Assembly: GCA_012270595.1 (NCBI GenBank)
Contig: JAAXIA010000119.1
Coordinates: 1-11,613 of the forward strand
Reading direction: 5' to 3'
From: Rhodanobacteraceae bacterium
GTDB taxonomy: Bacteria; Pseudomonadota; Gammaproteobacteria; Xanthomonadales; Rhodanobacteraceae
Length of the DNA: 11,613 bases
This document shows, piece by piece, positions 1 through 7,225 of the stretch (positions are counted from its first letter, which is position 1; each line of letters starts with the position of its first letter). Below the pieces are notes generated by a model, which worked only from the letters and a program-made list of their open reading frames with translations, was not told the origin of the DNA and ran no database searches. A program made the translations under genes and the position numbers.

Positions 1-436
1 ATGCGGCACGAGCTGTTGTTCCCGCCGCAACGTGTTCTATCAGCTTACTTTGTTGTCTTGCTGTTAACCGGCTCTTTCGCTGATACATAGTAGCCATAAT
101 CCAGACCCATATTCAGGTCTTAGCTACTTCAGCCCCTTTCTTTTTTGTGGAACATTAACCGTTGATGCACACGACAACCCACAAAACATCGGCAGCTTCA
201 ACGAACGGCCCAACAACGCTATGTTGGCAACCAGGACGAACATGGTCGCGCCGGGCATGTACACAAAAGCAGGGGGAAACATCAATTTTCTTTAGCACAA
301 ACAACCTTAACATCCCTGAAAAGCTTGATCAGCAATGCTTTCATTTGTCATGAATAAGCCGCGTAAGACTTCCCCCGACAGACCAAAGTCGTTAATGCTT
401 TGCTCACATAGAAATTCTAAGTCATCTTCTCTTTCC
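1..436. other. Intergenic region downstream of tyrS, no supported gene
   Basis: I see no convincing gene here. A 63-codon plus-strand frame (162-353) has no clear ribosome binding site and a low-complexity, Thr/Ser-rich translation. A 52-codon minus-strand frame (282 down to 124) reads MFPPAFVYMPGATMFVLVAN at its start and has a hydrophobic middle, but it also lacks a ribosome binding site. Neither resembles a family I know. No tRNA or rRNA sequence is recognisable, and no hairpin with a T-run follows the tyrS stop. The region could be the 3' flank of tyrS, decayed DNA, or the leader of something beyond the left edge. Confidence 0.5.
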
Positions 437-1648
437 TCAATGCCTTATCAGGCGTACTCGCGCAAAGTGACGCTTGCCAATCTGGAGAACACCTTCAAAA
501 TCTGGCCGGAAAAGGCACTGTGTGTTTTCAACCACTACTGCGTCAATGCGTACCGCACGCTCCCTGATCTTGCGCTGCGCCTCCGAGTTGCTCGTGGTCA
601 AGCCTGCGGCCACCAGCAAGGCTGGCAATCGCAATCCCTCGGCATGAACAGCCAATTCTTGTAGGGGAAGTAGTGAGGTATCACCCTCACCACGTACCAC
701 GGCATGCCAGCCGGCGATAGCCTTTTCGGCACTGGCACTGTCATGAAAGCGCACTGCCAACTCACGGGCAAGGCGTAACTTGACGTCGCGAGGATGCAGT
801 GCCCCACTGCCAACATCACGCCGCATGGTATCAAGTTCATCCAGCGAGACCTCAAGACTCAGCAGTTCAAACCAGCGCCACATCAATGCATCGCTGATCT
901 TCATGGTTTTGGTAATAATGTTTATCGATGGCTCATCAATACCTATGTAGTTATCCAGCGAATTGGACATCTTGTTCACGCCATAGATGCCTTCCAGTAA
1001 TGGCATGGTCAACACAATCTGCGGTATCTGACCATAGTGTTCCTGGAGTACGCGCCCCATAAGCAGATTGAAGCGCTGATCGGTGCCACCCAGCTCCACA
1101 TCGCAGGCAAGCGCTACCGAGTCGTAGCCCTGTACCAGAGGATAGAGAAATTCGTGAATGGCAATGGGTTGCTGCGCCGCGTAACGTTTAGCAAAGTCAT
1201 CACGCTCAAGCATGCGCGCTACCGTATGATGACCTGCCAGCTTTATCATGTCAGCTGCGGTCAGCTTGCCGAACCACTCGGAGTTGAAGCGCAGCTGTGT
1301 TTTGTTGCGATCAAGTATTTTATACACCTGCGACGCATAGGTTTGGGCATTTTCGCGCACTTCTTCAGGCGAGAGCGCCTTGCGCGTCACACCCTTGCCC
1401 GTGGGGTCGCCGATCATACCGGTGAAATCGCCGATCAGGAAAATCACCTGGTGCCCCAAATCCTGGAACTGGCGCATTTTATTGAGCAGCACCGTATGCC
1501 CTAAATGTAGATCGGGCGCGGTGGGGTCAAACCCCGCCTTGATACGCAGCGGACCACCACCTTGCAGACGCAACCCCAAGTCCTCACGCTTGATAATAGC
1601 GTCGGTCCCACGCGCAATAATGTCTAGCGCCTGCTCAAGCTCATTCAT
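437..1648 (-). CDS. tyrS: Tyrosyl-tRNA synthetase, KMSKS-type subfamily (TyrZ-like), with KMSNS signature
   Basis: Cytoplasmic class I aminoacyl-tRNA synthetase that activates tyrosine with ATP and charges tRNA-Tyr. The 403-residue length fits the bacterial type-2 subfamily. The HIGH-class motif is HLGH at residues 48-51, within [19 protein letters not shown] at 187-194 is the conserved tyrosine/ATP pocket segment. The KMSKS loop reads KMSNS at 226-230. The C-terminal ~65 residues, from [10 protein letters not shown], form the S4-type tRNA-binding domain. The ATG at 1648 is preceded by a strong ribosome binding site, GAGGAAGG. The gene diverges from anmK, and a perfect stem-loop lies 24 bases upstream of the start. 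Oddity: the second lysine of KMSKS is Asn (codon AAT), and the usual following LGNYIG is LDNYIG. The frame is intact and otherwise conserved, so I take it to be functional. Confidence 0.95.
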   Translation of the reverse strand: MNELEQALDIIARGTDAIIKREDLGLRLQGGGPLRIKAGFDPTAPDLHLGHTVLLNKMRQFQDLGHQVIFLIGDFTGMIGDPTGKGVTRKALSPEEVRENAQTYASQVYKILDRNKTQLRFNSEWFGKLTAADMIKLAGHHTVARMLERDDFAKRYAAQQPIAIHEFLYPLVQGYDSVALACDVELGGTDQRFNLLMGRVLQEHYGQIPQIVLTMPLLEGIYGVNKMSNSLDNYIGIDEPSINIITKTMKISDALMWRWFELLSLEVSLDELDTMRRDVGSGALHPRDVKLRLARELAVRFHDSASAEKAIAGWHAVVRGEGDTSLLPLQELAVHAEGLRLPALLVAAGLTTSNSEAQRKIRERAVRIDAVVVENTQCLFRPDFEGVLQIGKRHFARVRLIRH

Positions 1649-1671
1649 GTCCTTCCTCTACCTGGGCTGCC

Positions 1672-1708
1672 CGGGGTTTAGCATGAACAACGCCCATGCT
1701 AAACCCCG
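1672..1708. repeat. Perfect 14-bp inverted repeat (stem-loop) in the tyrS leader
   Basis: The arms CGGGGTTTAGCATG (1672-1685) and CATGCTAAACCCCG (1695-1708) are exact reverse complements separated by a 9-base loop. On the minus strand the stem ends 23 bases before the tyrS ATG, leaving the Shine-Dalgarno sequence free. No T-run follows on either strand, so it is not a classical intrinsic terminator. If the tyrS promoter at 1716-1744 is correct, transcription starts close to 1709 and this hairpin is the first structure of the mRNA. A 5'-terminal stem can protect an mRNA from 5'-end-dependent RNase E cleavage. A dimeric operator or a dispersed repeat copy are alternatives. Confidence 0.7.
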
Positions 1709-1715
1709 ACAGGGT

Positions 1716-1744
1716 ATTATCTGCGAGTCTGTAACATCGCGCAA
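1716..1744 (-). promoter_or_regulatory. Candidate sigma-70 promoter for tyrS
   Basis: On the minus strand, GATAAT (1721-1716, five of six to TATAAT) lies 17 bases after TTGCGC (1744-1739, three of six to TTGACA). The predicted transcription start, about seven bases beyond the -10 box, is near 1709, directly at the edge of the perfect inverted repeat. The -10 box is good and the -35 box weak, so this is a plausible but unproven promoter. Confidence 0.4.
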
Positions 1745-1771
1745 TCTGTTTGTGAAAAAGTATATAAGACA

Positions 1772-1801
1772 TTGACGGTAGTTATCTCTTGGCGCTATGG
1801 T
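1772..1801 (+). promoter_or_regulatory. Candidate sigma-70 promoter for anmK
   Basis: TTGACG (1772-1777, five of six to the -35 consensus) is followed after 18 bases by TATGGT (1796-1801, four of six to the -10 consensus). Transcription would start near 1808, giving a leader of about 115 bases before the anmK ATG at 1922. The TTG here can also be read as a distant in-frame start for anmK, but promoter use is more likely. Confidence 0.35.
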
Positions 1802-1921
1802 GCCCTTCGCTTATGTCAGTTTATCGTCTGCGTCCAAAGCTGGCAGCACGACATAATACGCGAGAAGTTTTACCAGGCATCTCACGCCAGACGTACGTCA
1901 AAACAAGCACGGATCAATGAA

Positions 1922-3049
1922 ATGTTGGCTCTTGATGACAGTCACGGACTGTACATCGGCATGATGTCCGGCACCAGTGTAGATGGCATAGATGCCGCGC
2001 TGGTTGATTTTCGCGACGGTGGTGTACATACCATCAAAACCCTGGTTCATCCGTGGCCAGACACGTTGCGCACGCGTATCCTTGCGCTCATGCAAAACCA
2101 GGTACGGATCAGCCTGGATGATTACGGCAGACTCGACGTAGCCATGGGTGCATGCTTCGCTGACGCGGCACAAAACCTGATCGAACAGGCCAATGTACCC
2201 GCATCCAGGATCCGCGCCATCGGCTCACACGGGCAAACGCTACGCCATCACCCGCATGGCGAGCATCCCTTTACCCTGCAACCAGGGGATCCCAGCGTGA
2301 TTGCCGAACGCTGCGGCATCAACGTAGTAGCTCATTTCCGCCAGACCGATGTGGCCGCAAGCGGCCAGGGTGCCCCCCTACTACCAGCCATGCACGCCCG
2401 GCTGCTTGCGACGCCAGACCATCCGCGAGTAGTGCTTAACCTGGGTGGTATCGCCAATATCAGCGTGCTTAACGGTGATGATCACATACTGGGCTTCGAC
2501 ACTGGCCCGGGCAATGGATTGTTGGACGCCTGGTGCCTGCGTCACCGTGGCGAGATTTTTGATCGCGATGGGGCGTTTGCAGCCAGCGGCCAGGTTGATG
2601 CCGCCTTGTTGCAGTCCCTGCTGGCTGATCCTTATTTCGCCGCGCATCCTCCCAAGAGTACCGGGCGCGAACATTTCTGCCTGGCATGGCTGGAGGCACA
2701 ACCACGTAGCGCCGAGCTGACACCGGCAGACGTACAAGCCACCTTGCTGGAGCTGACCGTACAAAGTGTGCGCGCCGCAATTCTACGTCACGCACAGGCG
2801 AACACGGAAGTTCTGGTCTGTGGTGGTGGCGTGCACAATTCCGTGGTGATGCGCCGCTTGAGTGAAAGCCTGGCCCCTCGCCTGGTGCGGAGTACGGCAA
2901 CACTAGGCATTGACCCTGACTTTCTGGAAGCACTCGCCTTTGCCTGGCTGGCACGCCAGCGCCTACTCGGAAAGCCAGGTAATCTACCCGCGGTAACCGG
3001 TGCCTGCGGGTCGCGTGTGCTCGGCGCCATCTATGCTGCACCACGTTGA
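1922..3049 (+). CDS. anmK: Anhydro-N-acetylmuramic acid kinase
   Basis: Phosphorylates 1,6-anhydro-N-acetylmuramic acid released from recycled peptidoglycan and opens the anhydro ring, giving MurNAc-6-phosphate; cytoplasmic. The whole protein matches the AnmK family in the ASKHA kinase fold. From the chosen start: GMMSGTSVDGID (residues 13-24), GSHGQT (101-106), QPGDPSVIAE (120-129), FRQTD (139-143), LNLGGIANIS (172-181), the catalytic-region FDTGPGN (192-198), STGREHF (246-252) and CGGGVHN (300-306). The frame stays open back to a TTG at 1772, which would add 50 residues with no family resemblance. The ATG at 1922 gives 375 residues, close to the usual ~370, so I chose it although its ribosome binding site (GGA, about nine bases upstream) is weak. 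Its stop abuts that of the convergent AmpG-like gene, which acts in the same recycling route. Confidence 0.95.
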   Translation: MLALDDSHGLYIGMMSGTSVDGIDAALVDFRDGGVHTIKTLVHPWPDTLRTRILALMQNQVRISLDDYGRLDVAMGACFADAAQNLIEQANVPASRIRAIGSHGQTLRHHPHGEHPFTLQPGDPSVIAERCGINVVAHFRQTDVAASGQGAPLLPAMHARLLATPDHPRVVLNLGGIANISVLNGDDHILGFDTGPGNGLLDAWCLRHRGEIFDRDGAFAASGQVDAALLQSLLADPYFAAHPPKSTGREHFCLAWLEAQPRSAELTPADVQATLLELTVQSVRAAILRHAQANTEVLVCGGGVHNSVVMRRLSESLAPRLVRSTATLGIDPDFLEALAFAWLARQRLLGKPGNLPAVTGACGSRVLGAIYAAPR

Positions 3050-4654
3050 TCATGCCCTCGAAGGGGCTTCCTCCCGACCGATACTTCGCATGCCACGATG
3101 GCGCAACAACCACAAAATAAGCACGAAGGCTGGTAAAGCAATAACAGCGGTGTACACATAGAAGATCGGGTAGCCCACCGCATCGACAATACGCCCCCAT
3201 TGACTGGCAAGGCTCTTGGAAGGCAGGCTCCACAACGTGCCTAACAGAGCATACTGGGTGGCAGTATAGTCTTTGCTGGTCAATGACGACATCCAGGCAA
3301 TAAAACTGACATCAGCAATGCCATTGGCGACATTATCCAGACTGATGCCCGCCGCCAACCACCACTGCGACGGCGGATGCGCTGGCAATGTGGCAATGGC
3401 GGCGTAAAGAAGATTGGCGGCACTAATCATCACCAAAGCAAGTAGCATGCTGCGCAATGCACCAATACGCCGCACTAAAAAACCGGCAGCCAGGATACCT
3501 GCCATGGTGATTCCCACGCCAAAGCTCTTGCTAAGCAAAGCGATCTGGTCGCGCGTGTAACCCATATCCACATAAAAAACATTGGCCGATACGCCCATCG
3601 TGGTGTAATTAAACCGATAGGCAACCACGAGCGCCAATACCGGCAGCGCAGTGCGCCAACCCAAACGACGTAACACATCGTTCAGTGGCAGAACCACTGA
3701 TGCGGTCAGTTTCTCCAACAAGAAGCGCAAAGGAGGCAGCGGAAGCAGCAACAGCAAAAACGCCAATTCGAACAAAAGAATCGCTCCTACACTGAGAGCA
3801 ATCACTCTGGCCGAGGATGAGTGAAGATGATTTCCTATATAAGCCAATAGGTGATGATCCAGACTGACACTGACGCTGTTGACTGAAGGTGCGTGAACCG
3901 GCAAAGCCAGAAGCAAGGCCACACCAATAACCAGCGTAGCCAACAGGGTGAGCATCAACGACAAAACGCGCATCCGGGCGATGGTTTCCCGAACCAGTGT
4001 TGGGTCGGCGGTGACGTGGCGTTCACGTATGGCTACCGGTTCAGGAACAAGGAAGCAGGTCACAGGCCCAACCAGCATAAAAGCACTCATCACCAGATAG
4101 GCACACACCCAGCCATACCCAGAAGACAGCAGCAAGGAACCCGCCCCACCGAGAAAAAAGGCTATGTACCATCCAGTGAGATAACTGGACACGGTGGCGG
4201 CCTGAAACTCACGATCGGTCGATTCAATACGATAGGCGTCAATCGCCACATCCTGGGTAGAACCACAAAATGCCGTAAAAAGGGCCAGCAGTGCCATCGT
4301 TACAACTCGCTGCGTGCCCAAAGGCGTCAGTGCCATCGCCAGCAAACCTGCCACAACGCCCGTCTGGGCCAGTAATATCCAGCTACGACGCTGCCCCAAA
4401 CGCCCCAGTCCAGGCAAGCGCACGCGATCGACCAGCGGCGACCACAGGAACTTTAAGGCATAAGCCAGCATTACCAGGCTGTACATGCCGATAGTGGTGC
4501 GATCAATCCCTGCCAGTCGAAGGCGTATCGACAGGGTCCCCATCACCAACGGAAAGGGCAATCCCGAAGCAAAGCCAAAGAAAAGCATGTGCCGCACTGC
4601 CGGGTGGGCGTAGCTGGACAAACACCATCTTAGCCAATTGATAAAGCGGGTCAC
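3050..4654 (-). CDS. ampG: AmpG-family muropeptide permease (MFS transporter)
   Basis: Inner-membrane major facilitator family protein. AmpG members import N-acetylglucosaminyl-anhydro-MurNAc peptides from the periplasm for cell-wall recycling. The 534 residues contain about 12-14 hydrophobic segments. AmpG-like signatures are FGFASGLPF (26-34), a first-loop region with LWSPLVDRVRLPGLGRLGQRRSW (70-92), GSTQDVAIDAYRIES (131-145), and ATQYALLGTL (465-474) in the C-terminal half. It is longer than E. coli AmpG (~490); the extra length is mainly a mid-protein stretch (about 251-310) with a polar, probably periplasmic segment rich in Ser and His, followed by a hydrophobic helix. The start is GTG, overlapping the exodeoxyribonuclease III stop as GTGA, which suggests translational coupling; no good independent Shine-Dalgarno is visible. 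Substrate is inferred from family and from neighbouring anmK. Another AmpG-type permease specificity is possible. Confidence 0.85.
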   Translation of the reverse strand: MTRFINWLRWCLSSYAHPAVRHMLFFGFASGLPFPLVMGTLSIRLRLAGIDRTTIGMYSLVMLAYALKFLWSPLVDRVRLPGLGRLGQRRSWILLAQTGVVAGLLAMALTPLGTQRVVTMALLALFTAFCGSTQDVAIDAYRIESTDREFQAATVSSYLTGWYIAFFLGGAGSLLLSSGYGWVCAYLVMSAFMLVGPVTCFLVPEPVAIRERHVTADPTLVRETIARMRVLSLMLTLLATLVIGVALLLALPVHAPSVNSVSVSLDHHLLAYIGNHLHSSSARVIALSVGAILLFELAFLLLLLPLPPLRFLLEKLTASVVLPLNDVLRRLGWRTALPVLALVVAYRFNYTTMGVSANVFYVDMGYTRDQIALLSKSFGVGITMAGILAAGFLVRRIGALRSMLLALVMISAANLLYAAIATLPAHPPSQWWLAAGISLDNVANGIADVSFIAWMSSLTSKDYTATQYALLGTLWSLPSKSLASQWGRIVDAVGYPIFYVYTAVIALPAFVLILWLLRHRGMRSIGREEAPSRA

Positions 4655-5418
4655 AAGGCAAAATCCACAGTATAAGGCGCATGGTCCGAAAAGCGCTCGT
4701 CACGATAAATCGAACATGCCTGAAGTCGGTCTTGAAGTGTCGGCACGACAATCTGATAGTCAATACGCCAACCCACGTTGTTTTCGCGGGCACGACCACG
4801 CTGGGACCACCAGGTGTACTCCTCACCGGCAGGGCGGAGCGTACGATAACTATCCACCCAGCCTCGCTCAACAAGGCCGTTAAGCCAGTCCCGCTCTTCG
4901 GGCAGGCAACCAGAGTTTTTCTGATTGGATCGCCAATTCTTGATGTCTTTGGCGCCGCGCACCATGTTCAAGTCCCCACAGATCACGTAATGACGACCGC
5001 TACGCAACCAGGCATCGAAAATCGGGGCGATCCATGCCATCACGCGAAACTTGAATTGCTGGCGCACATCGCTAGAGGACCCTGACGGGAGGTACAGTGA
5101 AACGACACTGAGTTTACCGAAGCGTGCCTCAATGTAACGCCCCTCGTTATCAAACGCATCCCAGCCCAGTTCGGTCACTATCTGCTCTGGTTCACGCCGG
5201 GCACAAACAGCTACGCCCGAGTAACCTTTTTTGTTGCTTGCCGGGCGGTAAAAACAGTGATAGCCCTGCGGGTAAAATATCGGGCTGGTAAGCTGATCGT
5301 GTTGTGCTCTGGTCTCCTGCAGGCAAATAATATCAGCACGCTGACTGCACAACCAGCAAAATACCCCCTTGCTTGCAGCAGAACGAATACCGTTGGCGTT
5401 CAAGCTGATAATACGCAT
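4651..5418 (-). CDS. xth: Exodeoxyribonuclease III / AP endonuclease (ExoIII family)
   Basis: Mg-dependent AP endonuclease and 3'-5' exonuclease of base-excision repair (exonuclease-endonuclease-phosphatase fold). In the 255-residue form the expected active-site residues are present: Asn7 in NANGIR, Glu35 in LQETR, Tyr109 in LYLPSG, Asp149 and Asn151 in CGDLN, Asp220 in GWRIDYQ, and Asp245-His246 in FSDHAP. DIKNWRSNQKNSG (158-170) and LPEER (172-176) are typical of the ExoIII branch. The open frame reaches back to 5442 with eight extra residues, but the ATG at 5418 begins directly with the family start MRIISLNANG and has GGGGG about five bases upstream. The downstream AmpG-like gene overlaps it by four bases, so the two are probably cotranscribed. 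It diverges from pyrE. Confidence 0.94.
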   Translation of the reverse strand: MRIISLNANGIRSAASKGVFCWLCSQRADIICLQETRAQHDQLTSPIFYPQGYHCFYRPASNKKGYSGVAVCARREPEQIVTELGWDAFDNEGRYIEARFGKLSVVSLYLPSGSSSDVRQQFKFRVMAWIAPIFDAWLRSGRHYVICGDLNMVRGAKDIKNWRSNQKNSGCLPEERDWLNGLVERGWVDSYRTLRPAGEEYTWWSQRGRARENNVGWRIDYQIVVPTLQDRLQACSIYRDERFSDHAPYTVDFAL

Positions 5419-5569
5419 AGAAACCCCCAATTGACGGGGCATCGTATCATGTACTTGAGTTTTTAAGTTTATGTTTCCACACCAACAGCTGGTTTAATGA
5501 ACCGGGCCTCACTCTTGAATTTTCTGTTGATCACGGTGCGATGGCACAACAAAGCGAGGCACTTTACAA

Positions 5570-5581
5570 CCTCCGTGGAGG
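5570..5581 (+). promoter_or_regulatory. pyrE Shine-Dalgarno inside a short inverted repeat
   Basis: GGAGG (5577-5581) lies seven bases before the pyrE ATG at 5589 and is the strongest ribosome binding site in this part of the window. It decides the start over the in-frame ATG at 5541. The bases immediately upstream, CCTCC (5570-5574), are its exact complement, separated by only GT. A realistic fold pairs four bases around a CGTG loop and would partly mask the site. Whether it forms is unknown. Confidence 0.5.
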
Positions 5582-5588
5582 CATTCAC

Positions 5589-6242
5589 ATGTACGACGAC
5601 CAACGTGAATTTATCAAACTCATTTTGCAACACCAGGTACTCCGTTTTGGTGAGTTCACTCTCAAATCCGGGCGTCCCAGCCCTTATTTTTTCAATCTGG
5701 GTCGACTTGATTCTGGCGCAGCGCTGGCCAGGCTGGGACGTGCCTATGCTGCGACGCTGATCCGCGCTAGACTGGACGTTGATGTGCTGTTCGGTCCGGC
5801 TTACAAAGGTATTGCGCTGGCCGCTGGTACCGCCATTGCGCTAGCCGACCACCATCAGCGCAATATGCCTTGGGCTTATAACCGCAAGGAGATCAAGGAC
5901 CATGGCGAAGGAGGCATACTTTGTGGTGCGCCGCTGAAAGGCCGTGTGCTGATCGTGGATGATGTTATCGCCGCTGGCACAGCAGCAAGAGAATCGCTGG
6001 CGCTTATCCATAAACATGGCGCTGAACCTGCGGGCCTGCTGGTCGCATTGGACCGACAGGAACGCGGTCAGGGAGCCTTATCCGCTGCCCAGGAACTGAC
6101 CCATAACACCGGCATCCCGGTGATCGCTATCGCCCGCTTTGACGACGTGATGACTTACGCCAGTGAACTGCCCGAACTCGTTGCCGAACATGCCCGCCTG
6201 CACGCCTATCGTGCCCGCTATGGGGTGCCCACACCCACATAA
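5589..6242 (+). CDS. pyrE: Orotate phosphoribosyltransferase
   Basis: Transfers the phosphoribosyl group of PRPP to orotate to make orotidine 5'-phosphate, the fifth step of de novo UMP synthesis; a cytoplasmic dimeric enzyme. The 217-residue form aligns throughout with the enterobacterial enzyme (213 residues): [17 protein letters not shown] (20-36) at the N-terminus, LFGPAYKGI (67-75), the flexible catalytic loop [12 protein letters not shown] (98-109), and the PRPP-binding motif [13 protein letters not shown] (120-132). LDRQERG (154-160) is also conserved. The ATG at 5589 follows a strong GGAGG and starts like known family members. An ATG at 5541 would add 16 residues without a ribosome binding site. 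It diverges from the exodeoxyribonuclease III gene. No enterobacterial-type leader attenuator is visible. Confidence 0.95.
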   Translation: MYDDQREFIKLILQHQVLRFGEFTLKSGRPSPYFFNLGRLDSGAALARLGRAYAATLIRARLDVDVLFGPAYKGIALAAGTAIALADHHQRNMPWAYNRKEIKDHGEGGILCGAPLKGRVLIVDDVIAAGTAARESLALIHKHGAEPAGLLVALDRQERGQGALSAAQELTHNTGIPVIAIARFDDVMTYASELPELVAEHARLHAYRARYGVPTPT

Positions 6243-6269
6243 AGGCCCAAAAAGATCGGTGCAGAAGTC

Positions 6270-6503
6270 ATGGCAGAAGAAATTATAGATATCGCCTACA
6301 ATGGTGAACGCTATCGCGCTGCCGTCATGCGTGACGCAACGCGCATCAAGGCAAGACCGTTCCCGATATCAGCGCACAAGACAAAAAATAAGTACATTTT
6401 CACCCCGACTACCATCCACACCTACACGAATGAAATTCTTCGCAGCGACCATGCGTACAATATGGCACCAGGAAGCTTTGGCTATTGCCGCGGTATGTCT
6501 TAA
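6270..6503 (+). CDS. Small hypothetical ORF, possibly a gene remnant
   Basis: I do not recognise a family. The 77-residue frame begins 27 bases after the pyrE stop, with only a weak purine-rich stretch (GCAGAAG) before the ATG. The first ~33 residues (MAEEIIDIAYNGERYRAAVM at the start) look protein-like, with alternating hydrophobic and charged residues as in a beta-hairpin. The rest (Thr, His, Tyr and Asn rich) does not. That break suggests the 5' stub of a degraded gene, possibly an alpha/beta-hydrolase-type protein judging only from the strand pattern, or a chance frame. Another 77-codon frame (6301-6534) overlaps it in a second register and looks equally random. There is no predicted signal peptide or membrane segment. 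Confidence 0.25.
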   Translation: MAEEIIDIAYNGERYRAAVMRDATRIKARPFPISAHKTKNKYIFTPTTIHTYTNEILRSDHAYNMAPGSFGYCRGMS

Positions 6504-6541
6504 GCCCTTAAACCACAATACTTCCGACACATGATCGGAAC

Positions 6542-7189
6542 ATGGCCATGTACAAACACCGCCATCCCCTCGCCGTCATCGCCATGGGTTCATTCATCTT
6601 GGCCGTCGCTCCCCAGGTACAACCACATAACAGCGGTGGCTCGCACTACACTTGGTTTGATATGCGCGGCCAAAAGCACTACAGCGACCAGATCACCAAG
6701 GCTGCCATCCGCAACGGCTACGAAGTGCTCAATAAGCAGGGCATCGTGGTGGCACGAATAGAGGGGGAAACAACACGAAAAGATCCCGCTACAAGCAAAA
6801 GGGTCACCGAGCAGGACGACCTGGACATAAAACAACGCCATGATATGGAACTACTGCACGCCTATCCAGACGTCGCCACCTTTAAAGCCATGCAGCACTG
6901 GATGCTGAAACGCGCCGACATGCAGATCAACAACACGCAAATTAATATTCGCGCCCAGAAAACGGCGCTTATTGCGTTGCTAAAACAAGCAGCCTACCTC
7001 CAAGACTGCAGCAAACCGATACCAGCCACCCTAAGTAGCCACATCGATAAAGTACAGGCCACCCTTATACAGCAGCGCACGAACTTTAAACACCTGAAGC
7101 ACAAGCGCGCGCTGCTGGCGCAACATGCTGCAAAGCAATTACAGCATTTTCGAAAATTGAAAAGCCGTTCAAAAAGCATGCCTGACTAA
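6542..7189 (+). CDS. Exported DUF4124-like protein of unknown function
   Basis: The 215-residue protein starts with a short basic stretch (MAMYKHRHP) and a hydrophobic core LAVIAMGSFILAVAP (residues 10-24), a likely signal peptide, so it should be periplasmic or membrane-tethered. Residues 36-50, YTWFDMRGQKHYSDQ, match the usual opening of DUF4124-like domains, typically Y-x-W-x-D-x-x-G-x-x-H-Y-S-D. YEVLNKQGIVVARIEGE (60-76) follows. Residues ~90-215 are charged, helical and rich in Gln, Lys and Ala with long heptad-like stretches, probably a coiled coil; two Cys would be expected for a disulfide but only one is obvious. A second ATG at 6548 is better spaced from GGA (6537-6539) and may be the real start, two residues shorter. 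It is followed by a candidate intrinsic terminator and converges with algC. No specific role can be given. Confidence 0.75.
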   Translation: MAMYKHRHPLAVIAMGSFILAVAPQVQPHNSGGSHYTWFDMRGQKHYSDQITKAAIRNGYEVLNKQGIVVARIEGETTRKDPATSKRVTEQDDLDIKQRHDMELLHAYPDVATFKAMQHWMLKRADMQINNTQINIRAQKTALIALLKQAAYLQDCSKPIPATLSSHIDKVQATLIQQRTNFKHLKHKRALLAQHAAKQLQHFRKLKSRSKSMPD

Positions 7190-7225
7190 CTGCAAAGACA
7201 AGTCTCCGAAAAGCGCGCTTCGTTT

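Noticed and set aside
162..353. 63-codon plus-strand frame as a gene
   Set aside because: No ribosome binding site, low-complexity translation and no recognisable family.
385..412. Possible tyrS terminator between 360 and 400
   Set aside because: Only a 5-bp GACTT/AAGTC pairing across a 14-base loop and no T-run follows on the minus strand.
1772..1921. 50-residue N-terminal extension of anmK from a TTG codon
   Set aside because: The extra residues do not resemble the family, the ATG at 1922 gives the standard length, and the TTGACG looks more like a -35 box.
2469..3233. A 254-codon minus-strand open frame covering the 3' half of anmK
   Set aside because: It lies antisense to a well-conserved kinase, its translation is Arg/Pro/His-rich shadow text, and it also crosses into the permease gene.
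7211..7220. Palindrome AAGCGCGCTT as an operator
   Set aside because: A 10-base palindrome is expected by chance at this density, and it sits beside a better-supported terminator hairpin in a convergent region.
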